NCBI GenBank assembly: GCA_003260075.1
Contig: QLIY01000905.1
Location: 1-64,000, forward strand
Length of the DNA: 64,000 nt
Reading direction: 5' to 3'
From: Phallusia mammillata
Taxonomy: Eukaryota; Chordata; Ascidiacea; Phlebobranchia; Ascidiidae
Shown here: positions 12,108 through 38,220 of the stretch, piece by piece
Layout: each line of letters starts with the position of its first letter
How positions within the stretch are numbered: the stretch's first letter is position 1
Position numbers and translations under genes: made by a program
Notes under the pieces: generated by a model
Seen by the model: the letters and a program-made list of their open reading frames with translations, nothing else
What the model was told of the DNA's origin: nothing
The model's database searches: none

Positions 12108-12880
12108 CTGCATAAGAAAGAGAGGGAAAAAGGGAAAAGCCTTCCAAGATCGCCTTTCCTTCGATGCACTGCCTTTTTCCCCCGAACTCTTCAATGCAAT
12201 ATTTGTAAAGAATCGAGACTGGCTTGGAGTTTAAAAACGGCGTTCATCTCTCTATGGACACATCAATCCATGTTCGTGGCCTCAAAGGACGCCAGTTGGG
12301 CCACCGTTTGGCGTAATGTCTGCAGGTCAGGTCACTAGGCACTAGGCAGCTAGAAGCGGTGTCCCAGTGCGCCAAGTGAGGCAGCAGCAGCACAGCAAGT
12401 TGACTTGGGCCTCCGCGGGATTACTTGCAAACAAACTGCAGGGATCGCTCGCCCAGGGATTTTATATGCAATTTGTGAAGGTTTTAATTGCGCTTAGTGA
12501 CAGGCATACGAAGTTCAATGCAGGAAAAGCGTGCAACGTTTTATCATCAAGGGTAAACTGAACGCCAGGGAATTGCAAAGTCCTTTTTGTTTACTTTGAA
12601 GTTTCGCGGTTCAGAAGTTATCACTGCTTATACTAAACATGTACAATGACAAGAATAGACTAACAACACATAAACATTTTGAATATATGTTGCGTTTAAA
12701 AATACAATAGCCTATACTGATGTCTAGACAGCATTTTTTCAAAATGAAACAAAATTTGTGTTTTTGGATGTGGTGTTTAAATTCTGTCCACGTTTTTCAC
12801 AACATGTTCTTTCACAGATTGACGTACATCAAACCATTTGAAAACTTGAACAATTTCTTGCAAAATTATCTTGAAATAAA

Positions 12881-25723
<12,843 letters not shown>

Positions 25724-27698
25724 ACCAGCGATCCGCAATCGATCAATTAGAGCTTGACCGCCGTGAAGAAATTGAAGGCAGAAAGTCGCTTACGTCATGC
25801 CGTTGCCATGCGACAATAAGAATTATACAGTTCCAATCCTCTTCTGCAGACAGAGCAGTATTTTTCCTGACTTTTTCGTTTTTTTCTTGTGTTTTTCGCT
25901 TTGTATATTTTTGATCGGCGAATAATTTTGGTTAGTTTCTCGCCATAAGGTGTCGCCCCGCGCCAGATAATCCGAGTTTTTTATTTTTTTTTGCGTGGCA
26001 CCGTTTGACGATTTGTCACCAACTATTCAAACCAATTACCGACAAAGCACATTACAATTGCAACTCGATTGCGTAAAAGACAAATTCTTGCCCAAAATGT
26101 AGTTTTCCAAACCAAAATCGACAAACAATTATTCGTTAAATATTAACAACCATATTTTAAAGGCAAGCGGGTTTAGGTAGTTCTGCTTTATAGAAGACTA
26201 AATTTTCTGAACCTGATTTAGTTGAATGTCAAATCTAGTTGGGTGTCGTTATCGCAGCAGCGAGGTCATGTCGTGTCGTTTATGATAAGATCGCTATTTT
26301 CCAACTGACTCAGCGGCCCCAAGAAACCTGTTTAGCGTTTCAACCGAACAGGTCTTGCCAAGAAAAAACTACTTTGAAATGCCAACAAAACCACCCCTAG
26401 AACTTGAATTTTGATTTTCGTATAGAGTCAGTTTAGTATTTTTCGGTGCAATTTAGATTGTGTGCGTACGTTTCTTGATTCGTTTTAGTTGTTTGAATAT
26501 GATTTCAATGTTTCTTGCCATTTTTGATTGCTTTCTGCGACTCTTGCCGATTTCAATATGTACATAAGTTTGCTGTTGACGCTGCCGCTTTTGCGTCTTC
26601 TTTAATAAATCTTCAGGGATTTGCAAAGTACTTTGACAACTTTTTAGCTCGCATCAGGGCTATTCAACCTAAGTTCTACGGAACGCTTGGGTCCTCTGTA
26701 ACATCTGTGAGTTGCAAGACCTATACATGAGTTCATGGTATCATAAACAAGCTGCGACGCGATAACCTACAACATTACCACGCCTAAGCAAAACAACATG
26801 TGAGTCGTGAAGGTCCTAGGATTCTCAGTATCATAATCAACAAAGCACATGGTTTCACCAAAATATGTTATTAAAAACTATGTTGTGTTGGTGTTGGTGA
26901 AAACTGCGGTTTTTCTTTTGGTTTGTGCTTGTTTTGTAGTTTAAGTTGCCGCTTTTAGAGGTTTTGCAGCACTTGCCATAAAACGGACACTTGAAGTTGA
27001 AGGGCACAGTCTATTTACACAGATATTAATTTCCCAATTTCGAAACATCAATATTTCAACTTAAAACTAATTATTCACTTTTCGTGTGGCTTTGGCTTGT
27101 CTGTAGTATTAGTTTTGTGTGGTTGTTTATTACACCCCTACCCCTTGCAAAATTACTGATTAAAACTTCTGCTTAAAATCAAAAAGCTATAGAACATATC
27201 CCAATGCAGAAATGTAATAAATGAAACAGCCGCTCTGTTATGATTTTCCTATCATATGAAAACCTTCTCTTTACTGCAACATGACTATCACGGCATTTCA
27301 CATGCTTACAAAGGTTTATACAAGCGAATATGCACACTAACACATACATAACAATATACAGCATCAAATCAGTATGTCGTGGTTAAAATGACAATTTTTA
27401 CAAGTTCATTTAAACTTTGCACGAAGCACAAAGGTAAAGATCTGGAGTCACTTGGGTCAGATGTTTCGGGTGTTGATCTAAAAAACAAACACGTGTCAGC
27501 TTTAAAACTTAACTGTCAGAATTTAAGTTCAAAATATACTTTTCTTTGAATCATAATTTTTCCGCCAAAATTAATTAAACAGCCGATATTCTTTGTGATA
27601 AACAAACGTAAAAAACATATAAGAGTCTAGTTAATACACATTGCAGCCAATTGAAATAGTTTATTTGGAACAAAAAAGCAATTTTCATAACTTACATT
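25724..27698. other. EBF 3' UTR and convergent intergenic region
   Basis: Lies between the EBF stop and the 3' end of the minus-strand secreted-protein gene. An AATAAA at about 26600 is a candidate EBF polyadenylation signal. No other gene is supported. Confidence 0.5.
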
Positions 27699-30600
27699 TT
27701 ATGTGCTGGTTGTGAAAGTGATCTTCTCTGTTGGGAAGCTATCAACATCCTCGAGATCGACGGCATTGATTGAAATTGTGTAAGTTGTGTCTGGATTCAG
27801 ATCGTAAACTGTAAAAAGGACTTCGTCGCCTTCCAAAGTGTAACCAGTGGGTGTCTGCAAAGAAAATTGAAAAGTTTGATTAGTCGTTACTATAAAAAGA
27901 AACTGAGCAACGTAGCTTGAATATGCAAAACACACGCATTGATGTTGTTAATATTGTTATTGTTATTGTTGTTTGCTAAGAGTAATAAGGTTATCTTAAT
28001 GCTTGTTTTCTTTGTCCCTTTGCCTCGTTGCCCAGAAATACTTGGTTCGATTGGCTTTAGGTGCCTTGGGGTTGATTTGCAATCAGGCCACTTTGCCCAA
28101 AGCTTTGCTAATCAAATGGAATTTCGAAATCTGATAAACCAGTTAGACTGCATGTTGTGCTGTGTAATGGTTTTGTTAAAAAGATGGTTGTGTTGTTACT
28201 GGTTGTGCAAACTATTTGAGGTGTTGCTTTGCTTCTAGAATGCTAATGAAGTAGTTTATTTTAAAAGCTGTTTTTGTATTTTAAAAGCATTTTGTTAGTT
28301 GTATATATTGCAACTTGGTTGAATTTGTAAGCAACTGAATCAGAGGTAACAGGTGGCCTTTGTTTTTTGGCTTAAAGCACGAGCTTCTACAGAACAAGAA
28401 GCCTTTGTGGCTTGGATACTAGAAGTGAAATTATTTGGGATGTATTTTCGCTTAAAGTCAACATATCCACGAAAGGTAAGTAAAATATAAACAAGGTTAC
28501 CTCTGTGTAACACTGTACCAGTTTGTATGTTTGTATAATTCATAAGCTGTTACCAAAAATCTCGAATTGTTTGTTTGTTTATTAATGAACAGGGTGTGAA
28601 AGTCCTTCCGTTCGTGACTCACATTTTCGGAAGAACGTAGCAGTGGCTTTTGTGACGTCACAAATAATCCTTAAGCCCCTTGTATATTGATTTCCTACTA
28701 TACTTAATTTTGAGTTTTGCCGCAAAAATTAATATTATCTCATAAAACTTGTCACGTTTCAGCGAATTAATTATGCCCTTGCGACCGGAATTAACCTGCG
28801 ACAGGCTTGGATGGTGTTCCGATATCTAATCAGCGGAAATTAAATTACATAAGATATACAGGCCGTGCACAGAAGTCGTCATAATTCCGGATGTTTGCTT
28901 AGCTTTTTGGATTTAAGGATCTATATTAAACATAAATGGGTGAGTCGAGTTTATAACAAACTGAGCATTGTTTGGAAAATGATTTCTAACCAAAATACCT
29001 ATTTCCGCTGATTTATATGGTGATCAAACTGGCCTACGCTATCAAATGGTATACGTTTGGTTTTGTAGAGCGATTTGGCACGTAACGTCCCATCGTTAGA
29101 AAACGAATGTTTCTTGTAAATTTGCCTGAGCATATATACAGCGTCTGTATTTGGCGATTCCATTAAGCCAGTAGTTCTCAAACTGTGCGTCGTTTCAATT
29201 TTCGAAGGGCGTCGCAAAAAAGTTTTGTTTCGGGGGGGGGGGGTTGTATTGTTGTATCAATAAACCCAACTTTGATAATAAGTTTCCTCATTAACTTTTT
29301 TTGCTGGTGCGTCGCAAGTCCAGAAAAACTTGTCCAGGGGCGTCGCAACAAAAAAAGTTTGAGAATCACTGCTGTAAGCAACAGATTGTTACTGCTCTCT
29401 TTAATGTTTCTGTTAAATTTTAGTTTCTGCGCAGCGTAGATTTTCTTGCGCTAAGAGGAAACGATGCTTGGTACGCATTTGTACTTTACCTAAGTTGAAT
29501 TCGTATGTCTGGAAATAGCTGCGCAACTTTGGGATATTATTGGGCGCGTAAAGGGCATGCTATCCTATTTCGAATCGTACTTTTAGATCAACTTATCACA
29601 TTTATGTGGCCCGGGGTTATCTTCTGACAAGTTTCAATTCTTTACTTGGTCTTGAAAGGGAAACTGAAAGCGTTTAAATCGATTTGCACCGGTCAGATCC
29701 TCTCGGACAAGCGCATAACCACATGCCATGCGCTCAAAATGCAGATGACCTTTAGATAATTATTTCAAGGTCACGACCAACCCCGGACTGTCCTACGCAG
29801 CAGGGAGAAGGCTTAATTAGGACTCGCAGTGAGAGGAAAATTAACCTTCAATAAATGTTTGGGGCCACGATAGCATCGACGTAGCTCGCTTAGTGAGTAA
29901 TAATGTTCCCGCAAACAGGCGTTGAGGTAAATCGCGTATATATTAAGCCGAACTACTAGAGCGAATTCAAAATAAACAGACCACGTGTTCGTGTATATTG
30001 TACATAGGATGGAATAATGCAAGGTTAGGTAACACACAAAAAGCGCCAACTTTGCAAAAACCAAAGTTTAAGATTGTTTGGCGGGAATGCTTTGTTTTAG
30101 CAGCAAGCTAAAAATTCCCGATGTCGAAGTCAGTGCAAGATAATGTCGAAATGTTGTAACGTTTTCTCACTGGCTTGTCCTGTCTTGTTTGTGGGTTACA
30201 CATATATTTAATGTCTTTTTTTTTCTGTTTGTTTTGCATTTGTCCGTAATATACGATTAGGTAAGCAGTGTTACGAGTCTAGGTGTAGTATTGTATATTT
30301 TGTGAAACGTTCGCAATTCATTAAAACGAAACCAGTTGGTGTAACGCAGGTATATCGGTTTAAAAAAATTGCCATGTTTCAAAATTGGCTGCATTTGTTG
30401 TGAGACATAGCGGAACCAGCACGAAAGTGAAAACATTGAGTAAACTTTGATTTGACCTTGTGGTTATTTTAAAGGGCGTGTGTGTTAGATAACATGTCTA
30501 TCTTGTCACGTTTTCCACCATGAATCAGACTTAGATTTCCCCTATCTTAGCTTTAGCAATATTAATCTACCGGTGTTTTTAGTGAATCATTTTTGTTTAA

Positions 30601-33600
30601 AAAACACTTCCAAGTTGTTTTATTGATTTATGATTAGATATACACTATCGTGCCAGTCTCGTTCATGCGGGAAATACCACATGAGCGTACCGTATTTGTA
30701 CTTGTTTAAAATAACGGAGGGTGGCAAAAATTTAGCTGTGCAAAATATAAACATTTAGCTTTGCCTGTACAGGTGCGCGTGGTTTTTATGCCGATTGCCG
30801 TCTTCAGATAATATCATTAATTGCAACACTGGGTTAGTTGGGTTTTCTGTTTGTTTTTAGGCGGAGGATAGAATTGTCACACCTAGATTATTAGTCAGAA
30901 AGTGCTCAATGTCGATTTGTAGCTCATTTTTTCAATATATTTTAACCACGAAAGTATGCAGTATCAAACAGTGCGAAATATGCCCGTTTTGGTAATGATT
31001 ATAAAATGCTGATTTTGTATTTTTATGCGGCTGATACAATTGTCACTTCAAGATTTTTAGTTAGGAATTGCTTAACGTCGTCGTATTTTTAAATATCAAA
31101 ATATTTACATTTGTTTGTCGTTTTTGTCAATTTTGAAAAGCAGCAATACCACTGATTTAGAAAAAAAAATGTTTACGAATAATTAAATGAACTTCAAGTT
31201 ACTAAATCAAACATATGTGCAGGCTTTTTTTAAGGTTTGGTTTGGGTGACCGCTAAGTAGTTTTAAGAGACCGCAAGTGTTTCATTTAAATACTAAAAAA
31301 TAGCCATATTTACTTAAACGAATTATTTATTAGGCTACTGGCAAATTTTGGGAAACCGCTGGAGAAATTTGGGGGACCGTTTCGGTCTGTATATGTGTGT
31401 GTTAATCTATGAGCGTGTGGTTTTACATGGGATTCGAACCCGTGACTAAATACTTTCTTACTTGTATTTCTTCGCCGTCCGCGCCAGTCAAGGAATTCAC
31501 GATGTAACTGGCAGCATCTTGGAGAGCGCCAAATGTAAAGGTGACGTTAGTCGAGGAAATCACGAGAAGAGTAAAATCTTTCGGGGCAAGCACTGAAAAA
31601 AAATGCGAAAAATAACAACTGGTATTGCGTTTGTGATAGAACTATTATCCCTTTCTAAAGTTAATCCATTTTACTGCCCTTTATAGACACTGAAGATGCT
31701 TTTTTGGAGAAATGTATTGTTCTTTACAACAGTGGTCGGCAACCGCCGGTCCGCGGCCCGGTACCGGTCCGCGAGGAGTTCGTTACCGGTCCGTATAATT
31801 TTTCAGGTTAAATGCTATAAAAATCTTGCCTGTGTATTCTGGGGATGATGAACTAATTTAGGCATTTTTATTGCTAAATATTTGTAGTTTTTTGAAGACC
31901 GGTCCGCGATCAAATTTCACTTTTAAAAACGGTCCGCAGTGCAAAAAAGGTTGCCGACCCCTGCTTTACAACATTGTCAACCGATTTTAACCTGAAAATA
32001 AACATTTCCCAAATTCTAGTTTATTTCGCGAAGACCTTTTTAGTTTACGACATGTATACTGTAGTTCTAATTTGGCGATAATATGGAACAAACATATAGA
32101 GACAGTAATAGCTATTCAAACCAAAGCCCGAATGCATCCCAAACTCAAAACCGACTTAAAAAGCCCGGCCCTCTTAGATTGGGTTCAGTATTTTTAAGTA
32201 CTTACGTCTGCAAGTTGGCACTGGGAGGCGCCATTTCCCGCGTACGCATTTGAACCAGTAAGCTCCGTCGCGTTGGTAACCGGCGGTTTTGTTGCATTGA
32301 AAGAAGCAAGCGCTTTTTGGGGAATTCCAGCGGCTGCATGAGAAGTTGCCGTTTGGAGACCAAGACACAATTTCTTCGCAACTTCCTGTTAAAACAAAAA
32401 AACAAGGTTTAATTAGCCTACAATTTTGCATAAAATATTTGCGTGCACAACTGTGTTGCTTGTGGGCTCGATTCCACCTCAGGCTAAACTATGTTATAAT
32501 GCTTGAGAGACCGGTTGATTCAGTATAACGCCTTTAATGGGCCTGGCATAGGCTTTCTGTGGTTTATGGATAAGTATGCCATGATCGCTGGTCTGCATTG
32601 ACGCTTCAGGCTGATCCCAACGTTCATTTTAGCGAACCAAAGTTTGGGTATTTTTATATTTTTTAACAAATGTATGTTAAAAAAACGTTATGTAGAAGTG
32701 GTGTTTCGACAGAATGTTAAAATTTTATCTCAAATCCAGTGGTTCCCAGCCTTTCACAAGCGCGTATTGTTCAAATCTGTTTGCTAGACTGTAACTCTTT
32801 TATTAGATGTCACAAGTGAGATTCCTTGTATAATTTGACAAGAAATGAAAAGTAAGACAGAACTTAGTATACCTGGGCAGTTTCGCTCGTCAGTTCCATC
32901 TGCGCAATCTTTCTTCCTGTCACACCACCACGATTCGTCGATACACTCATCGTTTGTTTCGCAAGTGAAGAAGCCAACACCACACTTGCCAACCGGTGTG
33001 GGGGCCGTCGGTGCTGCCGTGCTCTGCGGGAAACGTGACACAATTTAAGGAGAATTAGTATAAAGGTTAGCGGCGAATGGCGTCTAGCCTTTATGCGTTG
33101 TTTAACAAAGAGTTTTGGACCTTAATCAACACATTGCAGTTTTTTACACGACAACCATTGCAGTGGACTACAACAGTAAACTATAAGTTTTTAGTTGTTT
33201 ATTTTGCTTTTAATATTGTTGAAATTGGCTATTTTTTGTGGAGATTTTTTATTCAGGGATGGTCCCTGGGAGTGCAAGACTTAGGCGTAGAGGGGGTGCA
33301 AGAATGTTTCATGGTTTTAGTTCAAGAAAAACGATTACTTTTCAAAAACATTGAAAGGGGGGTCAAAACTGTTTGGTGATTTAAAGAAATCGTAAAGGAC
33401 CCCTGCCTTTATCGCATTTGTCATTCTGCATTTAAAAGCTACATGTCTTTGACGCAATTATGGCATCTTCAGCTAAGTTACTTTTACGAGTTTTTCAAGG
33501 TAATCTTTGCTGGACTTTACTGTGCGATATGTATTTCTGGATTTGCTGTGGGAAGCCGGAACAGGAACACGACAGGAGGTGAGATGACTCACACACATGA

Positions 33601-36600
33601 CGTCAACAAGGTGGTTTTGCGGTGGCAACGCTATTACAAATCGATATACAAGTGGTGCTGTAAGAAGCGGTGTCCTTGACATGCGGTTGAGAGCAGTTAC
33701 TGTGTGACGATCACAGTGTACGTGTTCCACTACAGCATGTGGCATCAGTGCCTTGCACGTTAAAGGTTACGCACAAGTGGTATACACTTTTGACCGGCGA
33801 AGGACACGACTTCATTGAGTTTTTCACCGCCGGAAGTTACCTGTGCTATATAAAGTTTACAATCGGTTTCAAATCACCGCTTCTGAAGTTGATTATTTAT
33901 TGCGCAGGTGCGCTGTTTACAACCCAAAAGTGCAATGTTGCAACAAGCTCCACGCCTGCAAGCCCATGTTTTTGAGTGCGGTTTTCGATCTATATTCGGT
34001 GCAAAAGATGCATGCAATAATGTTGAAAGTTGCAGTCTACTGTGCAAGAGGTGTTTTTTGCAGTGGTTTGGGGACCTAAATTTGGCGAAATTCTGCACGA
34101 TTGCACAAAAGCTAGGTGGCTGTTTTGTGAACGTGATTTGTTCTTGAAAACAAGTGAAAAATTTACGATGACGTGCTGAAGTAAATAGGTTGTTTGTTCG
34201 GTGCGGGTTTTGTCTTCTAGATTGGGAAAATTCCTTTTCAGACTGCGGTAAGCGATGTCTATCTCGTAATTCAAATGAACACCTGCGTTGCGATGTGAAC
34301 GATAGAGCGAACTGTGGGACACAAAACATGTTATTACTTTGCATTTTTATGCCGTTATTTTAGTGCGCCGACTTTGCAAGTTTTAGGAGCGAATTCCCTA
34401 AAAATGTTTTGTTGTTATGCATTACAGTTAAGACTAAGTTTGCTTCAAAACTTTTCTGTCAAAAAATGTATTTTCATTTTACAGTTGCTTATCTGCGAAT
34501 AATATGATTTTGGTTTTTTTGTAGATTATTTTATTGTGGATTCGAGGGTTACCTTCTTTGGCAGCAAATAGAATGAATAGTTTATTTTCATGAAATTAAA
34601 ACATAATTCTTTCCCGATACTTGTGCATTAAAATATAGAATCTTCCAGTTCGACAGATAATTATGATGTTGTAAAGGCGAAATATATATCTTAAAATTTT
34701 AATGACGAATGACTTCGTGTTTTTCATAAAATTAAACTCTTTGCCGTTCGAAATTCAAGGCCGCCTTCTTTTTGCGAAATAGCAAATAGAATTAATAAAG
34801 TTAAATTTCAAGTTAAAACGCATTTTTTTGCTGTTAAGAATTTGTTTTCCAAGCAAAGTTGAACTTTGTTAACACTTAGATGCAACAGCAAAGTGCTTTT
34901 TGTCAGATAACTCATGGTCAACAAACCGTGGTTGTTGTTTTTCCGAAGGTCCAGGTTCGTGTGGGTTTGCCAAGACGACTTAAATGTCCTCCTTTTCCGA
35001 CACATTGTACGCGGATCCCGTAGACATTGAAAATTTCGAGTCCTCCAATCTGCAGGAAGAATACGCTACAACGTTTGTTGACGTGTTATGAACAGACCAG
35101 CCCCTCAGGGAGTTAAGATTAAAAACCTTGATAAAACACCGAGCAAATTGGAAACGTTGCTGCGTACAATTTTTTTTAAGTTTTTGAAAAACTACATTTG
35201 ATTATCTTGATTTAAAATAGAAACTGTCTTAAAAGATTTATAGTCAATACATTTTACAATTGCTGCTGTTATCATCAATGTAAAAATGATAAATACGATA
35301 GCAACTGTTAAAGCGTTCGAAATATATTTAATGCAACACTTTTTTAAATCAATTTTTATAAAAAACACTTCAATTTTTTGGATTTTTTAAATTTTGATTT
35401 TCAATTATAATATTTTTTGATTATTTCTACTGTTTATTGAAAAAATGCTTTTTCTCCTTTATAGATTTGACCCTCTGTTCATTTGTTAACATGATCTTTT
35501 TTTCGAAAATAGGATTATTTTCGTACCATGAAGTTTGTGTCGTTGACGTTTTCATACTGAGCAACGGGGTTTGTGCTATCGTAGCCTTTGTACAGATACA
35601 CGTTGTATGAATCAGCATCTTCGACGGGAAGCCAGCGCACACGGAAATAATTACCTCCTACATCACCCCAACGAATCCACGTCCAAGATGGCGGGTCCAT
35701 GCTTTCGTCAACTGCGCGAAGAATCAGGTAAATCAAATTAACTACATGTTGTACTAACTACTGTAACTTCATGCTTTTGTTGTTTGCTTTTGTGGTCATC
35801 CAATTAGAATTCCATACACAAATTTGCTCGTATAATTTAGGTTTAGGCGTAGCAAATGTTTTAACTGCGCGAAGAAAACTTAGGTGCATTAAACCATGGG
35901 TCGGCAACCTCTTCTGTACTGCGGACCGTTTTTGAAACTGAAATTGTATCGCGGGCCGGCCTTCAAACAACTACAAATATTTAGCAATAAAAACGACTAA
36001 ATTAGTTTATCATCCCTGAGATACATGGGCAAAATGTCTTTACACATTTAATCTGAAAAAGTGTACGGCCCGGTTACGAATGCCTGGCGGACCGGTACCG
36101 GGTCGCGGCCCGGCGGTTGCCGACCACTGCATTAAACTAACTACGTTTACATGTTGCATTGTTCTTCGCTTTCGTGGCATTTAACTAGAATTCCGTAGGC
36201 ATATTTGGTCGTATTATTTAGGCTTAAATAAAGAATCGACAATAATTGCGTTAGGTTGCTGACTCAACTAATTGGTTGGCAAACATTACGATTTTTTTTG
36301 CTTTGATGGCTTCCGGAAGTAGCAAGAAATCTTTGCACATATTTTGTCGTGTAACTTAAACACAAATTGACGGGAAATTTCGTCTAAAATTGACCATCAT
36401 TATCGTGAACGCGATGACCGCTAACGATATACGATATCTATAACAAAACGTCATCGACGGTGGCACGAAGCTCTGGAAATAAAGGTTACGTCAACATTGG
36501 CCACTGCAGCAAGATAACGATGACTTTGTATCTTTCTCAAAAAGTTTTTCGTGAAATTATAATATTGTTTATGTGATATCATACGCAGATAGGGTCGGTA

Positions 36601-36684
36601 CATCAATTTTCAAGCACATCCTTTCTATTTTTAGCAGTTAAATACATCCAATAATCGCGGGGGGTTTCTGCGATGCGAGCTATC

Positions 36685-36756
<72 letters not shown>

Positions 36757-37414
36757 AGCGCTTTGATTTTTATTGTGATTGACTTTCGTAGGTTGTCGTT
36801 GGACGTTTCAAGATGTTAATCGTTGGGTTATTGCTTTTAACGCAACCTGACAAAGCGCTTGTCAATTCAATTAGCCCGCCATGATAGAGCGGACTTAATG
36901 GAGTTCGATTTATGACGGCAATGGTCTTAAGCTAATGACTTCCGTAACCAAGACCAATTAGCTAGCTACAAATTATTTTCTTGCGTAATTAATGTTTCGA
37001 AAAACGAACTTTTCGTTGCATTATTTCTTTATGATTTTCTGTTTGATAAAAAATATTAGTAAGTAAACGTTATTACGAAAGGTGTTATTTAATTTTTTGA
37101 AATTGTTCATTTTTTAGAGAAGAGCTTATTAAACAATTGTAATTCGCATTTTTTAAATTTTGATTTCGAAAAAAAGTTTAAATTCGCAATACGAGACTAT
37201 ATCATTTGTTTTAACCGGTTTACGCTGGATCAACTCGTTAAACACTCGAAATTTTGATAAAAAGAAGTTCTTGAACATAAAGCATAAAACAACATGCAAT
37301 TCTATACGTGGACTGGTCCAAGTTAGGGTGTATTTAAAAAATAACTTAGCACTTACTTTCTGCTGCATGGCAGAGAGCCACAGAGAGGGCGATGAGAAAG
37401 AAAAACGTCTTCAT
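27699..37414 (-). CDS. Secreted FN3-LDLa-sushi-FN3 protein, seven exons
   Basis: Exons in transcript order: 37357-37414, 35527-35711, 34927-35049, 32873-33023, 32206-32385, 31462-31592, 27699-27854; all phases agree, giving 327 residues. Residues 1-17 are a signal peptide (MKTFFFLIALSVALCHA). FN3 domain 1 spans exons 2-3, with strands such as NYFRVRWLPVEDADSYNVY and VYGIRVQCVG. A TTTT-STAAPTAPTP linker follows. The LDL-receptor class A module (about 136-171) has six cysteines and the calcium-type DCADGTDE. A six-cysteine sushi/CCP-like module (about 174-231) has CFFQCNKTAGYQRDG and a terminal KWRLPVPTC. FN3 domain 2 (about 233-327) ends at the stop. No transmembrane segment or GPI signal is seen, so it is probably an extracellular matrix or plasma protein. 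The ligand is unknown. The final intron is 3.6 kb. Confidence 0.85.
29169..29371. repeat. hAT-type MITE in last intron of secreted gene
   Basis: Terminal inverted repeats CAGTAGTTCTCAAACT and AGTTTGAGAATCACTG. Flanking 8-mers CATTAAGC and CTGTAAGC match at six positions, consistent with an aged 8-bp target duplication. A 12-G run sits inside (29232-29243). Confidence 0.75.
31730..31963. repeat. hAT-type MITE with perfect 8-bp TSD
   Basis: Ends CAGTGGTCGGCAACC and GGTTGCCGACCCCTG. The target duplication CTTTACAA is identical at 31722-31729 and 31964-31971. The 234-bp body is GC-rich at the ends (CCGGTCCGCGG) and shares a family with the copy at 35895. Confidence 0.92.
32450..32585 (+). repeat. 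SINE-like dispersed repeat
   Basis: Shares CCACCTCAGGCTA, ATAATGCTTG, GACCGGTTGATT and GGCCTGGCATA blocks, in order, with 43845-43960. The head GGGCTCGATTCC resembles a pol III B box. It lies in intron 4 of the minus-strand secreted gene. Confidence 0.5.
35895..36129. repeat. hAT-type MITE with perfect 8-bp TSD, inverted copy
   Basis: Same family as 31730-31963 but in the opposite orientation. Ends CATGGGTCGGCAACC and GGTTGCCGACCACTG. The target duplication CATTAAAC occurs at 35887-35894 and 36130-36137. It lies in intron 1 of the secreted gene. Confidence 0.92.
36687..36755. repeat. Poly-G tract, 69 G
   Basis: Uninterrupted G-run on the plus strand in intron 1 of the minus-strand secreted gene, so the transcript would carry poly-C. 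Flanks show no duplication. Confidence 0.9.
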
Positions 37415-37497
37415 CTTTTCAGTCTTCGCTTGAGGGTGAATTCAGCAATTCGATAGACTACTTTTGCAGGTTGTGTTTTTCCCTTGTGTTTGCAGGG

Positions 37498-37507
37498 CTT
37501 ATATAAG
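37498..37507 (-). promoter_or_regulatory. TATA box of the secreted-protein gene
   Basis: CTTATATAAG lies 84 bp upstream of the start codon at 37414 on the minus strand. A start site about 30 bp further on (near 37470) would give a ~55-nt leader. The motif is palindromic, but only the minus gene is at a suitable distance. Confidence 0.6.
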
Positions 37508-38220
37508 CCACTGTCGGTTACGTTCTTTTTTTGCAGGATCGTGTTTGGCCTTCTGAAAACTTCTTTCCCTTGCGATCGGCTGAATCCCCCTCTGGTCAGC
37601 TAAAACGCAATGTTTATGATTGCTCGAAGGTGTGTTTGAGGTGACTGTAGGGGCATTTACCCTTAAAACGAAGAGGTGTGGTTTAACTTTTAACATTAGC
37701 TGATTATAATATTTTGGAAATCGGCGTTTTCTTTTTGCTACAAATATAAACGAACTTATTAAGACACTCTATACATAAACAAACTAAAGTTTGCTTTCAA
37801 TATTTTTTATCTGGAGTGATTCATCATTAATTAATAAAATTTAGATCTAAGCATTAATCCGACGTTGTTAATTCCCTTGTTGGTATTAAAAACACCGTTT
37901 TCTGCCTCCAGTTGTGAAACGTGTGTGCGGTTACCATGCGTTTGTATCTTAGCGAATAGACGCCGTTTATTTACATTCTTTCTTCTGGACGTTCTCGTGG
38001 TAGTTGGTGTTGTGATTAGGGACAGAAATTAGATTTAAGTTTAGATAACATACGGAGAATTAAATTTGCGTTCAAGACCTTGTTTTTTACATTATTTTGA
38101 ATAATAATATTAGAAACAAGTTCTACATTTCCTGTTTTAAATGTCTCCAGAAGTTTAAGACAAAATTTAAATTACATGTAATCGTTTCTGCCATTTTAAA
38201 TCTTATCTCAACACTTTAAA
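37508..38220. other. Divergent intergenic region between secreted gene and SPEF1
   Basis: About 0.7 kb of AT-rich sequence between two divergent start codons. No repeat with clear ends or further coding sequence is seen. It presumably contains the SPEF1 promoter. Confidence 0.5.

Larger units (their letters stand above)
5192..12880. other. Gene-poor intergenic region upstream of EBF
   Basis: No open frame here has a recognisable domain or credible exon structure. The first part is probably the 3' UTR of the hydrolase. The rest lies 5' of the EBF coding start and would be expected to hold its promoter, any noncoding 5' exons and enhancers. It contains TGACGTCA palindromes at 6740, 6782 and 8215 and G-runs at 10174-10228 and 12063-12107. 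Confidence 0.6.

Noticed and set aside
11862..12234. Open frames with long poly-Pro or poly-Gly
   Set aside because: They exist only because of the 45-G run; no flanking exon structure or domain. The same holds for 63317-63804.
33077..33379. 100-codon plus-strand frame with hydrophobic segments
   Set aside because: No family resemblance; it lies opposite an intron of a well-supported gene.
33874..34344. A 156-codon minus-strand frame inside intron 3 of the secreted gene
   Set aside because: No domain, composition like spacer DNA, and several other frames overlap it.
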